A stretch of 64,000 nucleotides of DNA. Source: Sulfurovum sp. UBA12169. Lineage in GTDB: Bacteria > Campylobacterota > Campylobacteria > Campylobacterales > Sulfurovaceae. Both the position numbers and the translations under genes were made by a program. This document shows, piece by piece, positions 1-7,681 of the stretch. The stretch lies in the NCBI GenBank assembly GCA_002742845.1, contig DLUH01000001.1, positions 561,291 to 625,290 of the forward strand. Direction: 5' to 3'. Each line of letters begins with the position of its first letter. Position 1 is the first letter of the stretch. A model generated the notes under the pieces. It had not been told where the DNA came from, did not search any database, and was given only the letters and a program-made list of their open reading frames with translations.

Positions 1-91
1 TGCGGGCACTTGTCAATTTTAATTTTTTTTCTTCTATCAGTTTTTCTATTTGCATAAAATAATCTTAGCACTTTAAATCTTTATTGTATCT

Positions 92-122
92 GACTTAAAT
101 GCAACTAAGTTGCAATTAAGTC
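92..122. promoter_or_regulatory. 31-bp palindrome, candidate metal-regulator operator
   Basis: An inverted repeat with outer arms GACTTAA/TTAAGTC and core TGCAACTAAGTTGCA; 14 of 15 base pairs match around the centre at 107. It lies 39 bp upstream of a zinc-type binding protein gene, where a Fur-family (Zur-like) repressor would be expected to bind. The regulator is inferred from position only; the core is not a standard Fur box. Confidence 0.6.
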
Positions 123-161
123 GTCTGAAAGTACCATTCGTAAAACCATAAAAGGATCAGG

Positions 162-1022
162 ATGAAAAAAATAATATTTTTGCTGTGTAGCGTTCTGTAT
201 TCTCTTGCTTATGCAAAACCGAACATTATCGTGAGCATACCTCCGCAAAAAACATTTGTTCAAAAAATTGCAAAAGATAAAGCAGAAGTTACAGTGATGG
301 TAGAGCCGGGAAACTCTCCTCACTCGTATGAACCCAAACCTTCACAGATGATCTCTATTTCAAAAGCCGATCTCTATTTTTCCATAGGTGTTGAGTTTGA
401 AAATGTTTGGCTCGATAGATTTAAAGCACAAAATCCGAAACTAAAATTTGTAGACATGGACAACAAGGTACCTAAAATACAAATAGCAGAGCATCATCAA
501 CATGAAAACAAACATCCCGACAAAGGACATCATCACAACGGAACAGACCCCCATACTTGGACTTCACCAAAAAACGTAGCGATCATGGCAAAAAATATCT
601 ATACAGCCTTAGTGCAAACAGATCCTCAAAACGAACCGTTTTATAGATCCAATCTGGATAATTTCATAAAAGAGATTCAGGATACTGATACACAGATAAA
701 AAATGCACTTAAAGAGGTAGGGCCTAAAAGTAAATTTATGGTTTTTCACCCCTCATGGGGCTATTTTGCTCACGAATATGATCTGGTGCAAATCGCTGTT
801 GAAATAGAAGGCAAAACTCCAAAACCAAAAGAGATGATCAAAGTCATCAATGAAGCCAAAGAAGAAAAAGTAAAGGTGATTTTCACGCAGCCTGAATTTT
901 CAGACAAAAGCGCTCAAATCATAGCAAGAGAAACCGGTATAGTTGTCAAAAAAATCTCACCGCTTGATCCAAATTGGTCTGAAAATCTTATCAGCATAGC
1001 CCATGAAATCGGAAACAGATAG
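162..1022 (+). CDS. znuA: Zinc/manganese ABC transporter substrate-binding protein (ZnuA-like)
   Basis: This 286-residue cluster A-I (TroA-fold) binding protein would capture Zn2+ or Mn2+ in the periplasm. Residues 1-18 are a signal peptide ending LAYA. Expected metal ligands are H54 in PHSYE, H131 in DPHTW, H196 in FHPSW and an acidic residue near 269. A His-rich loop at about 111-126 is typical of zinc-specific members. GGATCAGG precedes the ATG. No permease or ATPase gene follows; the next genes are on the other strand, so znuB/znuC lie outside the window or elsewhere. Zinc rather than manganese is inferred from the His loop. The palindrome at 92-122 probably controls it. Confidence 0.85.
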   Translation: MKKIIFLLCSVLYSLAYAKPNIIVSIPPQKTFVQKIAKDKAEVTVMVEPGNSPHSYEPKPSQMISISKADLYFSIGVEFENVWLDRFKAQNPKLKFVDMDNKVPKIQIAEHHQHENKHPDKGHHHNGTDPHTWTSPKNVAIMAKNIYTALVQTDPQNEPFYRSNLDNFIKEIQDTDTQIKNALKEVGPKSKFMVFHPSWGYFAHEYDLVQIAVEIEGKTPKPKEMIKVINEAKEEKVKVIFTQPEFSDKSAQIIARETGIVVKKISPLDPNWSENLISIAHEIGNR

Positions 1023-1094
1023 CATATTCCAAACGATCAGCACCCAAAAAATAAATTCGATTGCTCCACAAAAAGGTCTTGGAAGCTGAGATTT

Positions 1095-1376
1095 TTATGA
1101 TTTTTCGATCTTTCCTATGGCGCAGGATACAAAACTTTTTGCTGTAGCGCCAATGCTTTGCAGCTTAGAAAGCTCATCGCTAACCAACGGATAGCCCAAA
1201 CTTCTTAGTTTGAGTTTCAACGCCTCGATCTTGCCATCCTCTATATCCAAGGTGATCTCTCTTGGGTCTGCTTCCAAATTGACCTCAATTTCGCCAAACT
1301 CTTTAAGCAACTCTTTTTTTAGTGTCCCTGCACACCCTCCGCACTTGACATTTCTTACTTTAAAAATCTGTTTCAT
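1095..1376 (-). CDS. Heavy-metal-associated (HMA) domain protein
   Basis: A 93-residue protein with an N-terminal HMA ferredoxin-like fold and the metal motif C12-G-G-C15, then about 25 further residues. Such proteins carry Cu+ or other soft metals, or act as small chaperones. GGAGGT precedes the ATG. It starts 30 nt after the end of the nitroreductase gene on the same strand, so the two are probably cotranscribed. No copper ATPase is adjacent, and the metal cannot be told from sequence. The motif CGGC differs from the MxCxxC of typical CopZ proteins because lysine precedes the first cysteine. Confidence 0.75.
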   Translation of the reverse strand: MKQIFKVRNVKCGGCAGTLKKELLKEFGEIEVNLEADPREITLDIEDGKIEALKLKLRSLGYPLVSDELSKLQSIGATAKSFVSCAIGKIEKS

Positions 1377-1406
1377 TCTGCACCTCCGGTACTCTATGCA
1401 AATATC

Positions 1407-2036
1407 TCATGAAATAAACTCAACTACCTCATCAAACGCCAATCTCAACTGTCCATACTGCTCTCCCGCACGATATCCAAAAGCAGACAGTACGCTTACC
1501 TGCCATTTGCTTGTATCCAAGCCGAGTATCTCTTCTACTCTTTCTTTCTCAAACCCTTCTATAGGACAGGAGTCTATGCCTATAAAGGCAGCGGCGGTCA
1601 TCATATTGGCCAAAGCAATGTACGTTTGTCTCGCCGTCCACGCAAACGTCTTTTCATCTGATTTCAGGGCCTCTTTGAGGTGATTTTCATACCGCACCAA
1701 GTAGGCATCTATCTGCTCCTGAGAAAGCGGACGTCTGGCAAATCTTTGAGAGGGTATGCCACTTTGAGGTTTGGCATTTTCAATGGCTGCAAGCAGAACC
1801 ACCAGATGCGAACAGGAAGTGATCTGCACTTGTTCCCAGCACTCCGGGCGCAGTTTTGCTCTGAGTGTTTCATTGGTGATGACCAAAAATTTCCACGGCT
1901 CCATCCCAAATGAAGAAGGAGATTTTCTCCCCGCTTCCAAAATGTAATGCATTTGATCATCTGGTATCTTTTTATGGTCGTCAAAGATCTTGCACGCATG
2001 TCTAAAATCCATCGCTTTGCTAAAATCGTTTTGCAT
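1407..2036 (-). CDS. Nitroreductase family protein (FMN-dependent NAD(P)H oxidoreductase)
   Basis: This 209-residue nitroreductase-fold protein would bind FMN as a dimer and reduce nitro compounds, quinones or flavin. Visible family signatures are FRHACKIFDD near the N-terminus, the GRKSPSSFGMEPW segment at about 36-48 that contacts FMN, and a C-terminal Gly-Tyr-Arg region. An upstream in-frame extension exists, but AAAGGATAACA directly precedes the ATG at 2036 and homology begins with MQNDFS, so I chose that start. The first 47 codons and about 65 bp of leader are repeated at 5823-6039 as a broken copy. The physiological substrate is unknown. Confidence 0.85.
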   Translation of the reverse strand: MQNDFSKAMDFRHACKIFDDHKKIPDDQMHYILEAGRKSPSSFGMEPWKFLVITNETLRAKLRPECWEQVQITSCSHLVVLLAAIENAKPQSGIPSQRFARRPLSQEQIDAYLVRYENHLKEALKSDEKTFAWTARQTYIALANMMTAAAFIGIDSCPIEGFEKERVEEILGLDTSKWQVSVLSAFGYRAGEQYGQLRLAFDEVVEFIS

Positions 2037-2103
2037 TGTTATCCTTTTTTCTTCTGCTTTCAAAACAATGTTTACAGCATTATGACACATTGCAGTTTAT
2101 TTT
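1886..2103. repeat. Direct repeat copy A (nitroreductase 5' end and leader)
   Basis: This stretch, covering the first codons and leader of the nitroreductase gene, is repeated in the same orientation at about 5823-6039. The copies differ by scattered substitutions and a 1-bp indel in a T run just upstream of the start codon. They enclose the P-type ATPase and universal stress genes. Confidence 0.85.
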
Positions 2104-2155
2104 GTCCGGTCTTGACAAACAAAAACATTATACAATATCTATCAAATTAATGATG

Positions 2156-4837
2156 TTAAAGCATTCCCTTTGCGACTCGTTTTCTCCACTTATAAAACTC
2201 ATGACTGGCAAAAAGTATAATTGGAAACGGCAACAATATCCAAAGGTCGCTTAGCGGTATATCGGCCGTATGAAAAATTTTTTGAACAGGCTCATATCCA
2301 AGCAGCATCAAAATCCAAAAAAACTCTAATGCCGTTGCACCCAGAAGCAGTTTGTTGCTCTTCCATCCAACACTCCACGCTGAGAATTCCCAGCTACGCA
2401 TAGTCCAAGCATTTACCATCTGACAACTAACGGCACCTAAGAGCGTCATGGTCATAGCCTGAGAGTGTAAAATAGGGTCTTTGAGATCAACCGTACCATA
2501 TTCCCACCCATGAATCAATAAAAAACCTATAAAGGCTACCATCGCAGCTGTCGCTTCAATAAGGCCTATAAAAAAGTAACCGCGCCTAAATACTTCCCTG
2601 TCCAATATCTTTTCATTTACTCCAACAGGAGGCCGCTTCATAATATTTTTTTCCGGTTTTTCACTTCCAAGTGCCAGCCCCGGTAACATATCGGAACCCA
2701 AATCAATAGAAAGTATCTGAATAACTGAAAGAGGCAGTGGAATTTTAAAGAAAAACTGAAGTATATACGGTACTATCTCCGGTACATTTGAAGAGAGAAT
2801 GTATGTAACAAATTTTTTAATATTAAAATAAACCGTCCTACCCTCTTCTATAGCAGAAACAATTGACTTAAAATTATTATCAAGTAAAATCATGTCAGCA
2901 GCTTCTTTTGCTACATCCGTACCTGTTCCCATGGCAATTCCTATATCAGCACGCTTAAGGGCAGGAGCATCATTCACACCATCGCCGGTCATTGCTATAA
3001 TTTCACCGCACTTTTGAAGAGCAGTAGCTATTTTTAGTTTTTGGCTGCTTGCCATTCGGGCAAACAGTATTGTCTCATCTTTAAGACGATTTTCCAACTC
3101 TTCATCACTTAAAAGTTCAACTTCTTCTCCTGTTAAAACCCCATCATAATTTAGACCGATTTTTTTTGCTATTGCTTGTGCTGTTTTCTGATTATCTCCG
3201 GTAATCATCATAATACGAATACAGGCTGTTTTGCACTGCTCTATTGCTTCTTTAATCTCCTCTCTTGGTAAATCCATAATAGCTACAAGACCTAAAAGTG
3301 TTAACCCATCTTCTTTGATATCTAAATTTTTTCCGATAGCCAAAACGCGATAAGCTTCATTTTCAAAAGCTTCGGCATAAGCCTGCATTCGTCTTTTAGC
3401 TTCTTCGTCAAAGGGTTGTATGTTTCCCATACTATCTATGTAGGTAGAAGATTTATCAAATATTACTTCTACTGCTCCTTTGGCATAAAGTATCTTTTCG
3501 CCGCTTTTTTCATAAATAGACGACATCATTTTTCTATCGCTGGTAAAAGGAATTTCATCTATTCTTATGTAGGGAACGGTATTTATACGGCGTTTACTTG
3601 ATGCGCTGACAATAGCAAGTTCTGTCGAGTCTCCAAAAAGTTTTTTATCTTCAATGGTTGCGCGAGAATTCAACACCCCGGCGAGCAAAAGTTCATCAAG
3701 ACGACTGTCGGATGTATCGTTATTTTTATCAAAATAAAACTTCCCCTCGCTGCTATATCCTTCTCCGCTTATTATTATATTTTCACCGCCTGCTAATTTT
3801 ATCTCTTTTAGTACCATCTCGTTACGCGTAAGAGTTCCTGTTTTATCCGTACATATAACGGTAACGCTTCCTAAAGTCTGTACGGAATTAAGATTTTTAA
3901 TAAGCGCATTACGTTGTGCCATACGCTGACTGACAAGAGATAAAGAGAGCGTAATAGTAGGCAAAAGCCCCTCGGGAACATTTGCTATAATTAACGACAG
4001 AGCAAAGATGGCAGTCACTAAAAGAGTCTGATCTGAAAATATGCCTAGTATAAAAAATATAACACCCATTGCCAAAGCAATAGCGGTGAAAATATGAACA
4101 ATACGAATTACCTCTTTTTGCATCGGGGCAAGAGTTTTTTCTATATTTCTGGTTAAAGTTGCGATTTTTCCAAACTCTGTTGCATAAGCCGTGGCAATTA
4201 CTATAGCTACTCCGCTTCCCGAAATAACAGAGGTCCCTGCGTAAACCATATTTCTGGCATCTAATGCCCTCGACACATTGCTGTCACACTCCAATTCACG
4301 CTTAGATGGCTTTGACTCTCCATTCAAAGTTGAGATATCTATATAAAGAGTATTGTTTTGGATTAAAACAGCATCGGCAGCAATCTTATCCCCCTCTTCA
4401 AGGATAATTATATCTCCGGGAACCAAATCTTTGGCATCAATTATTTCTACATTAGCGTTACGCATAGCTTTAACCATTGTAGGCATTAATCTCAAAAGTG
4501 CTTCCATAGCTTTATCAGCCTTATACTCCTGCCAAAAAGCAAAAGTAGCATTTATAAAAACGGCAGCAAAAATTGCATAGGCCAAGATATCATAGCCCGC
4601 ATTTGGCACATAAACGTTAGCTATAAAAGCCAGCATTGCTGCTACTTCAAGTAAAATTGCAAAAAAATGTATATACTGCTTTAAATATTCTTTTATATAG
4701 TTTTTCTTGTTGGTATCTCGAATCTCATTTAAACCAAAATTCGCAAGACGATTATGAGACTCCTTGGTGCTTAATCCATCTTCGCCGGTATGAAATTTTT
4801 CAAAAAGTTGTGATTTATTTAGTTTGAATGTCTGCAT
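2156..4837 (-). CDS. P2-type cation-transporting ATPase with Na+/K+-ATPase-like ion site
   Basis: An 893-residue inner-membrane pump. In order: N-terminal cation-ATPase domain (about 10-40), actuator loop with NGES at 172-175 (usually TGES), M4 with PEGL at 288-291, phosphorylation site D331 in DKTGTLT, nucleotide-binding KGA at 453-455, hinge TGDGVNDA from 617, then M5-M10. M5 has N684 and E687, and M6 has D712 and D716 in SIDLGSDM. The spacing equals the Na,K-ATPase set N776, E779, D804, D808, whereas Ca2+ pumps have Asn at the D804 position. A type IIC-like Na+/K+ or H+/K+ role is therefore inferred; calcium is less likely. It starts 2 nt after the stress-protein gene. No beta-subunit gene is visible. 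Confidence 0.85.
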   Translation of the reverse strand: MQTFKLNKSQLFEKFHTGEDGLSTKESHNRLANFGLNEIRDTNKKNYIKEYLKQYIHFFAILLEVAAMLAFIANVYVPNAGYDILAYAIFAAVFINATFAFWQEYKADKAMEALLRLMPTMVKAMRNANVEIIDAKDLVPGDIIILEEGDKIAADAVLIQNNTLYIDISTLNGESKPSKRELECDSNVSRALDARNMVYAGTSVISGSGVAIVIATAYATEFGKIATLTRNIEKTLAPMQKEVIRIVHIFTAIALAMGVIFFILGIFSDQTLLVTAIFALSLIIANVPEGLLPTITLSLSLVSQRMAQRNALIKNLNSVQTLGSVTVICTDKTGTLTRNEMVLKEIKLAGGENIIISGEGYSSEGKFYFDKNNDTSDSRLDELLLAGVLNSRATIEDKKLFGDSTELAIVSASSKRRINTVPYIRIDEIPFTSDRKMMSSIYEKSGEKILYAKGAVEVIFDKSSTYIDSMGNIQPFDEEAKRRMQAYAEAFENEAYRVLAIGKNLDIKEDGLTLLGLVAIMDLPREEIKEAIEQCKTACIRIMMITGDNQKTAQAIAKKIGLNYDGVLTGEEVELLSDEELENRLKDETILFARMASSQKLKIATALQKCGEIIAMTGDGVNDAPALKRADIGIAMGTGTDVAKEAADMILLDNNFKSIVSAIEEGRTVYFNIKKFVTYILSSNVPEIVPYILQFFFKIPLPLSVIQILSIDLGSDMLPGLALGSEKPEKNIMKRPPVGVNEKILDREVFRRGYFFIGLIEATAAMVAFIGFLLIHGWEYGTVDLKDPILHSQAMTMTLLGAVSCQMVNAWTMRSWEFSAWSVGWKSNKLLLGATALEFFWILMLLGYEPVQKIFHTADIPLSDLWILLPFPIILFASHEFYKWRKRVAKGML

Positions 4838-4839
4838 TA

Positions 4840-5658
4840 CTAATCTTCGTTTGTATAATAAGCGATAATATTTATAGATGCTTCACGCATTAATTTCTCT
4901 ATAGGCATCTCTTTTTTGAAAAATAATGTCCCAGATAGCCGCTTTGCGCCGACTATAACTAAGTTAGTGTTTGATTTTACGATATGCATAAGAATACTAT
5001 CGGCCTCATCATAAGTAAAATCATGTTTAATATGAATATTAAACGACATAAGATTCGCTAATTTCATGTAGTGCTTAAGATTATAGTTTATAGCACTAAG
5101 TCGCTCTCTGGCCTCATGCATATCAACTATGGATAACTTTTGTCTTGATATGCTGGATAATGAATAGATTTCTCCATCAGCCTTATAAGCAGATGCTAAA
5201 GTCGCAAAAAAAGTAAATTTTTTTACCGAAAGTTTGTCCTCATTTATAGATAGTGTTATATTGCTTAAGTCCATTATATTATTTATATTTACGATATGTA
5301 CAACTGCTATATCAACATTAAGATTTATTTTTATTAACAGCTCGCTAAATGAGTCTGTTGTAAATTTTTTATTTCTTCTTGTGCTGCAAAAAATAGTATC
5401 TACATGCACGCTTGAAATAAATTTTTTAATTGCTTGTTTTGGTAAACCATGAAGAAATACACTTTCAATTTTTATATCTTGAGAATATGCTAATGTTGTT
5501 ATTCGCTTTATACTTGCTTCAACATCATCTAAATTATCTTTTTTATTTTCTATGTGCAATAAAACGAGAGTTAGATTTTGAACTTGTGCATACTTAAGCA
5601 CATAAAAGGCCATGCTCTCTGCGGCGATCGAACCATTAATTGCAGCTATAACTTTCAT
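4840..5658 (-). CDS. Tandem universal stress protein (UspA-like)
   Basis: A 272-residue cytoplasmic protein of two Usp-like halves. The first begins MKVIAAINGS, a typical Usp strand 1. The second ends with LVIVGAKRLSG then a serine/threonine-type loop, resembling the ATP-binding Gx2Gx9G region in degenerate form. The ATG at 5658 is chosen because GGAGG lies 8 nt upstream; a TTG two codons earlier would have no spacing to that site. The gene is markedly AT-rich relative to its neighbours and sits 2 nt ahead of the P-type ATPase, so the pair is one transcription unit and the Usp protein may modulate the pump. Function beyond the fold is not known. Confidence 0.75.
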   Translation of the reverse strand: MKVIAAINGSIAAESMAFYVLKYAQVQNLTLVLLHIENKKDNLDDVEASIKRITTLAYSQDIKIESVFLHGLPKQAIKKFISSVHVDTIFCSTRRNKKFTTDSFSELLIKINLNVDIAVVHIVNINNIMDLSNITLSINEDKLSVKKFTFFATLASAYKADGEIYSLSSISRQKLSIVDMHEARERLSAINYNLKHYMKLANLMSFNIHIKHDFTYDEADSILMHIVKSNTNLVIVGAKRLSGTLFFKKEMPIEKLMREASINIIAYYTNED

Positions 5659-5734
5659 AAGCAACCTCCACTTAATAGATTAATCAACGACCGGATATCC
5701 TATCGAAATTTATACTGACACAAATTTTTCTTTT

Positions 5735-5820
5735 CGTTCCCACAATTTTGTGGAAATGCATACAACAGCAACAAAAAGACGATTATATTATGCATTTCCA
5801 AGCTTTAACTTGAGAACGAG
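5735..5820. repeat. REP-like double-hairpin element
   Basis: Two imperfect hairpins face each other. The left half starts CGTTCCCACAA and closes TTGTGGAAATGCA; the right half begins TGCATTTCCAAGC and ends CTTGAGAACGAG. The right half is approximately the reverse complement of the left, giving the inverted pair arrangement of REP doublets. A related single hairpin with CGTTCCCA lies at 9083-9114. The truncated nitroreductase copy starts within about 3 bp of the right edge. Confidence 0.6.
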
Positions 5821-5822
5821 GG

Positions 5823-6039
5823 AAAAATTCTACGGCTCCATACCAAATGAAGAAGGAGATTTTCTCCCCGCTTCCAAAATGTAACGCATCTGATCCTGGG
5901 GTATCTTTTTGTGCTTGTCAAAAATCTTGCACGCATGCCTAAAATCAATCGCTCTGCTAAAATCGTTTTGCATTGTTGTCCTTTTTCTTCTGCTTTCAAA
6001 ACAATGTTTACAGCATTATGACACACTATGGTTTATTTT
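5823..6039. repeat. Direct repeat copy B (nitroreductase 5' end and leader)
   Basis: Second copy of the segment at 1886-2103, offset by about 3,937 bp. It contains the start region and leader of a nitroreductase gene and stops abruptly at the edge of the REP-like element. The 47 aligned residues differ at five positions, so it is a diverged paralogue and not a recent exact duplication. Confidence 0.85.
5830..5973 (-). pseudogene. Truncated nitroreductase paralogue
   Basis: Only codons 1-47 remain, beginning MQNDFSRAIDFRHA and ending GMEP, followed by TAG where the intact gene at 1407-2036 encodes Trp. Beyond the stop, similarity is lost within a few bases at the REP-like element. GTCC with a short T run still precedes the ATG, as in the intact copy. 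The five amino-acid differences are K7R, M9I, D19K, D26Q and H30R. A reading from further upstream is out of frame because of a 1-bp deletion in the leader. No functional product is expected. Confidence 0.85.
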
Positions 6040-6089
6040 AGATCGTTCCGTATCGGGAGATATGGAACGAAAAGGCTGTCTGCCTGTTT

Positions 6090-6530
6090 CTATGCAAATA
6101 ACTGCCGGGTTACTTTTGCCAGTTCACTGAGTTTTTTGCGTGTATTCTCCTCTGTCGGGTTTTGTTTGATCTTCTCTACCATGCCTATAAGCTGATCATA
6201 ACTTTTAAAATCCAACTTCTGTTTGTGCAATGCTGCCTGACCAAGATATGCCAATACTTCTTCTCTGGTCACGATATCATGATTTTCAAGAAGGCAGATC
6301 ACCATTTCCAACAGACTGTTCTCTTCTTCACTCACAAATTCCGAAGCGATTGCCTTTGCGGCATCCTCTTCCAGCCCGCGATTATGCAAAACCTTTGCTA
6401 TGCTTGATACTACGGAATGATGATTTACTGTACTGAACCCTATTCTGCGTTCTGCTGTTTCACCCATAACAGGATTCAGTGCCAACCCGGTAATGATAAG
6501 CGTTACCGTGATAAAGTTTTGTTTATGCAT
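6090..6530 (-). CDS. Exported hypothetical protein
   Basis: I do not recognise this 146-residue protein. The ATG at 6530 is preceded by AAAGGAATCAAC and opens a signal peptide (MHKQNF, a hydrophobic run, cleavage after about VMG), so this start is preferred over one 25 codons upstream. The rest is helical and charged, with no cysteines apart from one near the middle and no membrane segment. It is a single-gene unit between the nitroreductase remnant and a divergent MBL gene. A periplasmic role is likely from the signal peptide only. Confidence 0.6.
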   Translation of the reverse strand: MHKQNFITVTLIITGLALNPVMGETAERRIGFSTVNHHSVVSSIAKVLHNRGLEEDAAKAIASEFVSEEENSLLEMVICLLENHDIVTREEVLAYLGQAALHKQKLDFKSYDQLIGMVEKIKQNPTEENTRKKLSELAKVTRQLFA

Positions 6531-6755
6531 GTTGATTCCTTTGGCTATCATAACTTTATCTCTATCATAGATAAATAAGGTTAACAAACAATTACGCAAT
6601 TGCATATGTAAGCTGATAATTCAATTCGTTTCATGTCAGAAAATATAGGGTATTGAAAATATTTGTGCTATTATTGAAAAAAACGGGTGCCAAAAACCTG
6701 CTCAAAACTACCGATACTATGGTTGTTTTTACACTATTATCCGGAGGAGTCCTAA

Positions 6756-7583
6756 ATGTGCTGCCATAAACCTAAAAAAGCTCTTTTTATTTTTGCATGG
6801 TTTTTTATAACGTTGTTGTGCAGAGCAGAAGAGCAGCATGCTATAAAGGAGGAAAGCATGGATACCCCGATCATCACCATCGTTTTTGATAACAATCCCT
6901 ACAAAAAGGGCCTGCAGAGCGGATGGGGATTTTCATGCCTGATCGAGGGAATGGAAAAAACTGTTTTATTTGATACCGGTGCAGACGGACATATGCTGCT
7001 GAATAATATGCAGAAGCAGAGAATCACTCCTGAAACGATAGACATCATTGTGCTCTCCCATGCACATTCCGATCATATCGGCGGCGTATATGATCTCTTG
7101 GAAAAAAACAATCATTTGACCGTATATGTACCCGCATCATTCCCGGAAAGCCTCAAAGATAAGATCAAGCGCTATGGCGCCCACACCATTGAAGTAAAAA
7201 AATCAATAGAACTTTTCAATGGAGTTTACTCAACCGGCGAGATGGATGGCTGGATAGAAGAGCAATCACTGATCATTCGAATACCCGAAGGTATGGTCAT
7301 CATCACAGGATGCGCCCATCCGGGCATCGTCAACATCGTAAAAAGAGCCAAAGAGATATTGGATGATGAAGTACTGCTTGTGATGGGAGGGTTCCACCTA
7401 AAAAGCAAAAGCGAAGGAGAAATCAAAACGATCATCTCAGATCTGCAGAAACTAGGCGTACGCTATGTGGGCCCGTGTCACTGCAGCGGTGAGAGGGCAA
7501 GGGATCTGTTCCGAGAAGTTTACGGGGAGCATTATATCCCTGTCGGGGCAGGAAAAAGAATCAACACGAATGAATTGAAGTGA
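6756..7583 (+). CDS. MBL-fold metallohydrolase (COG1237-like), exported and internal starts
   Basis: A 275-residue metallo-beta-lactamase-fold enzyme. Metal motif H102-A-H104-S-D106-H107, then ITGCAHPG, GGFHL and a C-terminal PCHC segment resemble the family of 7,8-dihydropterin-6-methyl-4-(ribofuranosyl)-aminobenzene phosphate synthase homologues. The substrate is unknown here. GGAGGAG precedes the first ATG, giving a signal-peptide-like N-terminus (KKALFIFAWFFITLLC). A second strong site, AAAGGAGG, precedes an in-frame ATG at 6858 and would give a 241-residue cytoplasmic form starting MDTPII. Both sites look usable. A weak inverted repeat (AGAGTGA...TCACTCT, 7604-7634) follows the stop without a T tract. 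Confidence 0.8.
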   Translation: MCCHKPKKALFIFAWFFITLLCRAEEQHAIKEESMDTPIITIVFDNNPYKKGLQSGWGFSCLIEGMEKTVLFDTGADGHMLLNNMQKQRITPETIDIIVLSHAHSDHIGGVYDLLEKNNHLTVYVPASFPESLKDKIKRYGAHTIEVKKSIELFNGVYSTGEMDGWIEEQSLIIRIPEGMVIITGCAHPGIVNIVKRAKEILDDEVLLVMGGFHLKSKSEGEIKTIISDLQKLGVRYVGPCHCSGERARDLFREVYGEHYIPVGAGKRINTNELK

Positions 7584-7681
7584 AATGTTGTTTTTGACTC
7601 GCTAGAGTGATGATCATTTATTTTATTTCACTCTAATATGCAGTTTAAAAGTCATGCAAAATATTTTTTCATGCTCCCTGC

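Noticed and set aside
5805-6026. 73-residue protein near the nitroreductase remnant
   Set aside because: It is an out-of-frame reading of the duplicated segment created by a 1-bp deletion; the true frame gives 47 nitroreductase codons and a stop.
7604-7634. Terminator after the MBL gene
   Set aside because: The 7-bp stem has a 17-nt loop and no T tract.
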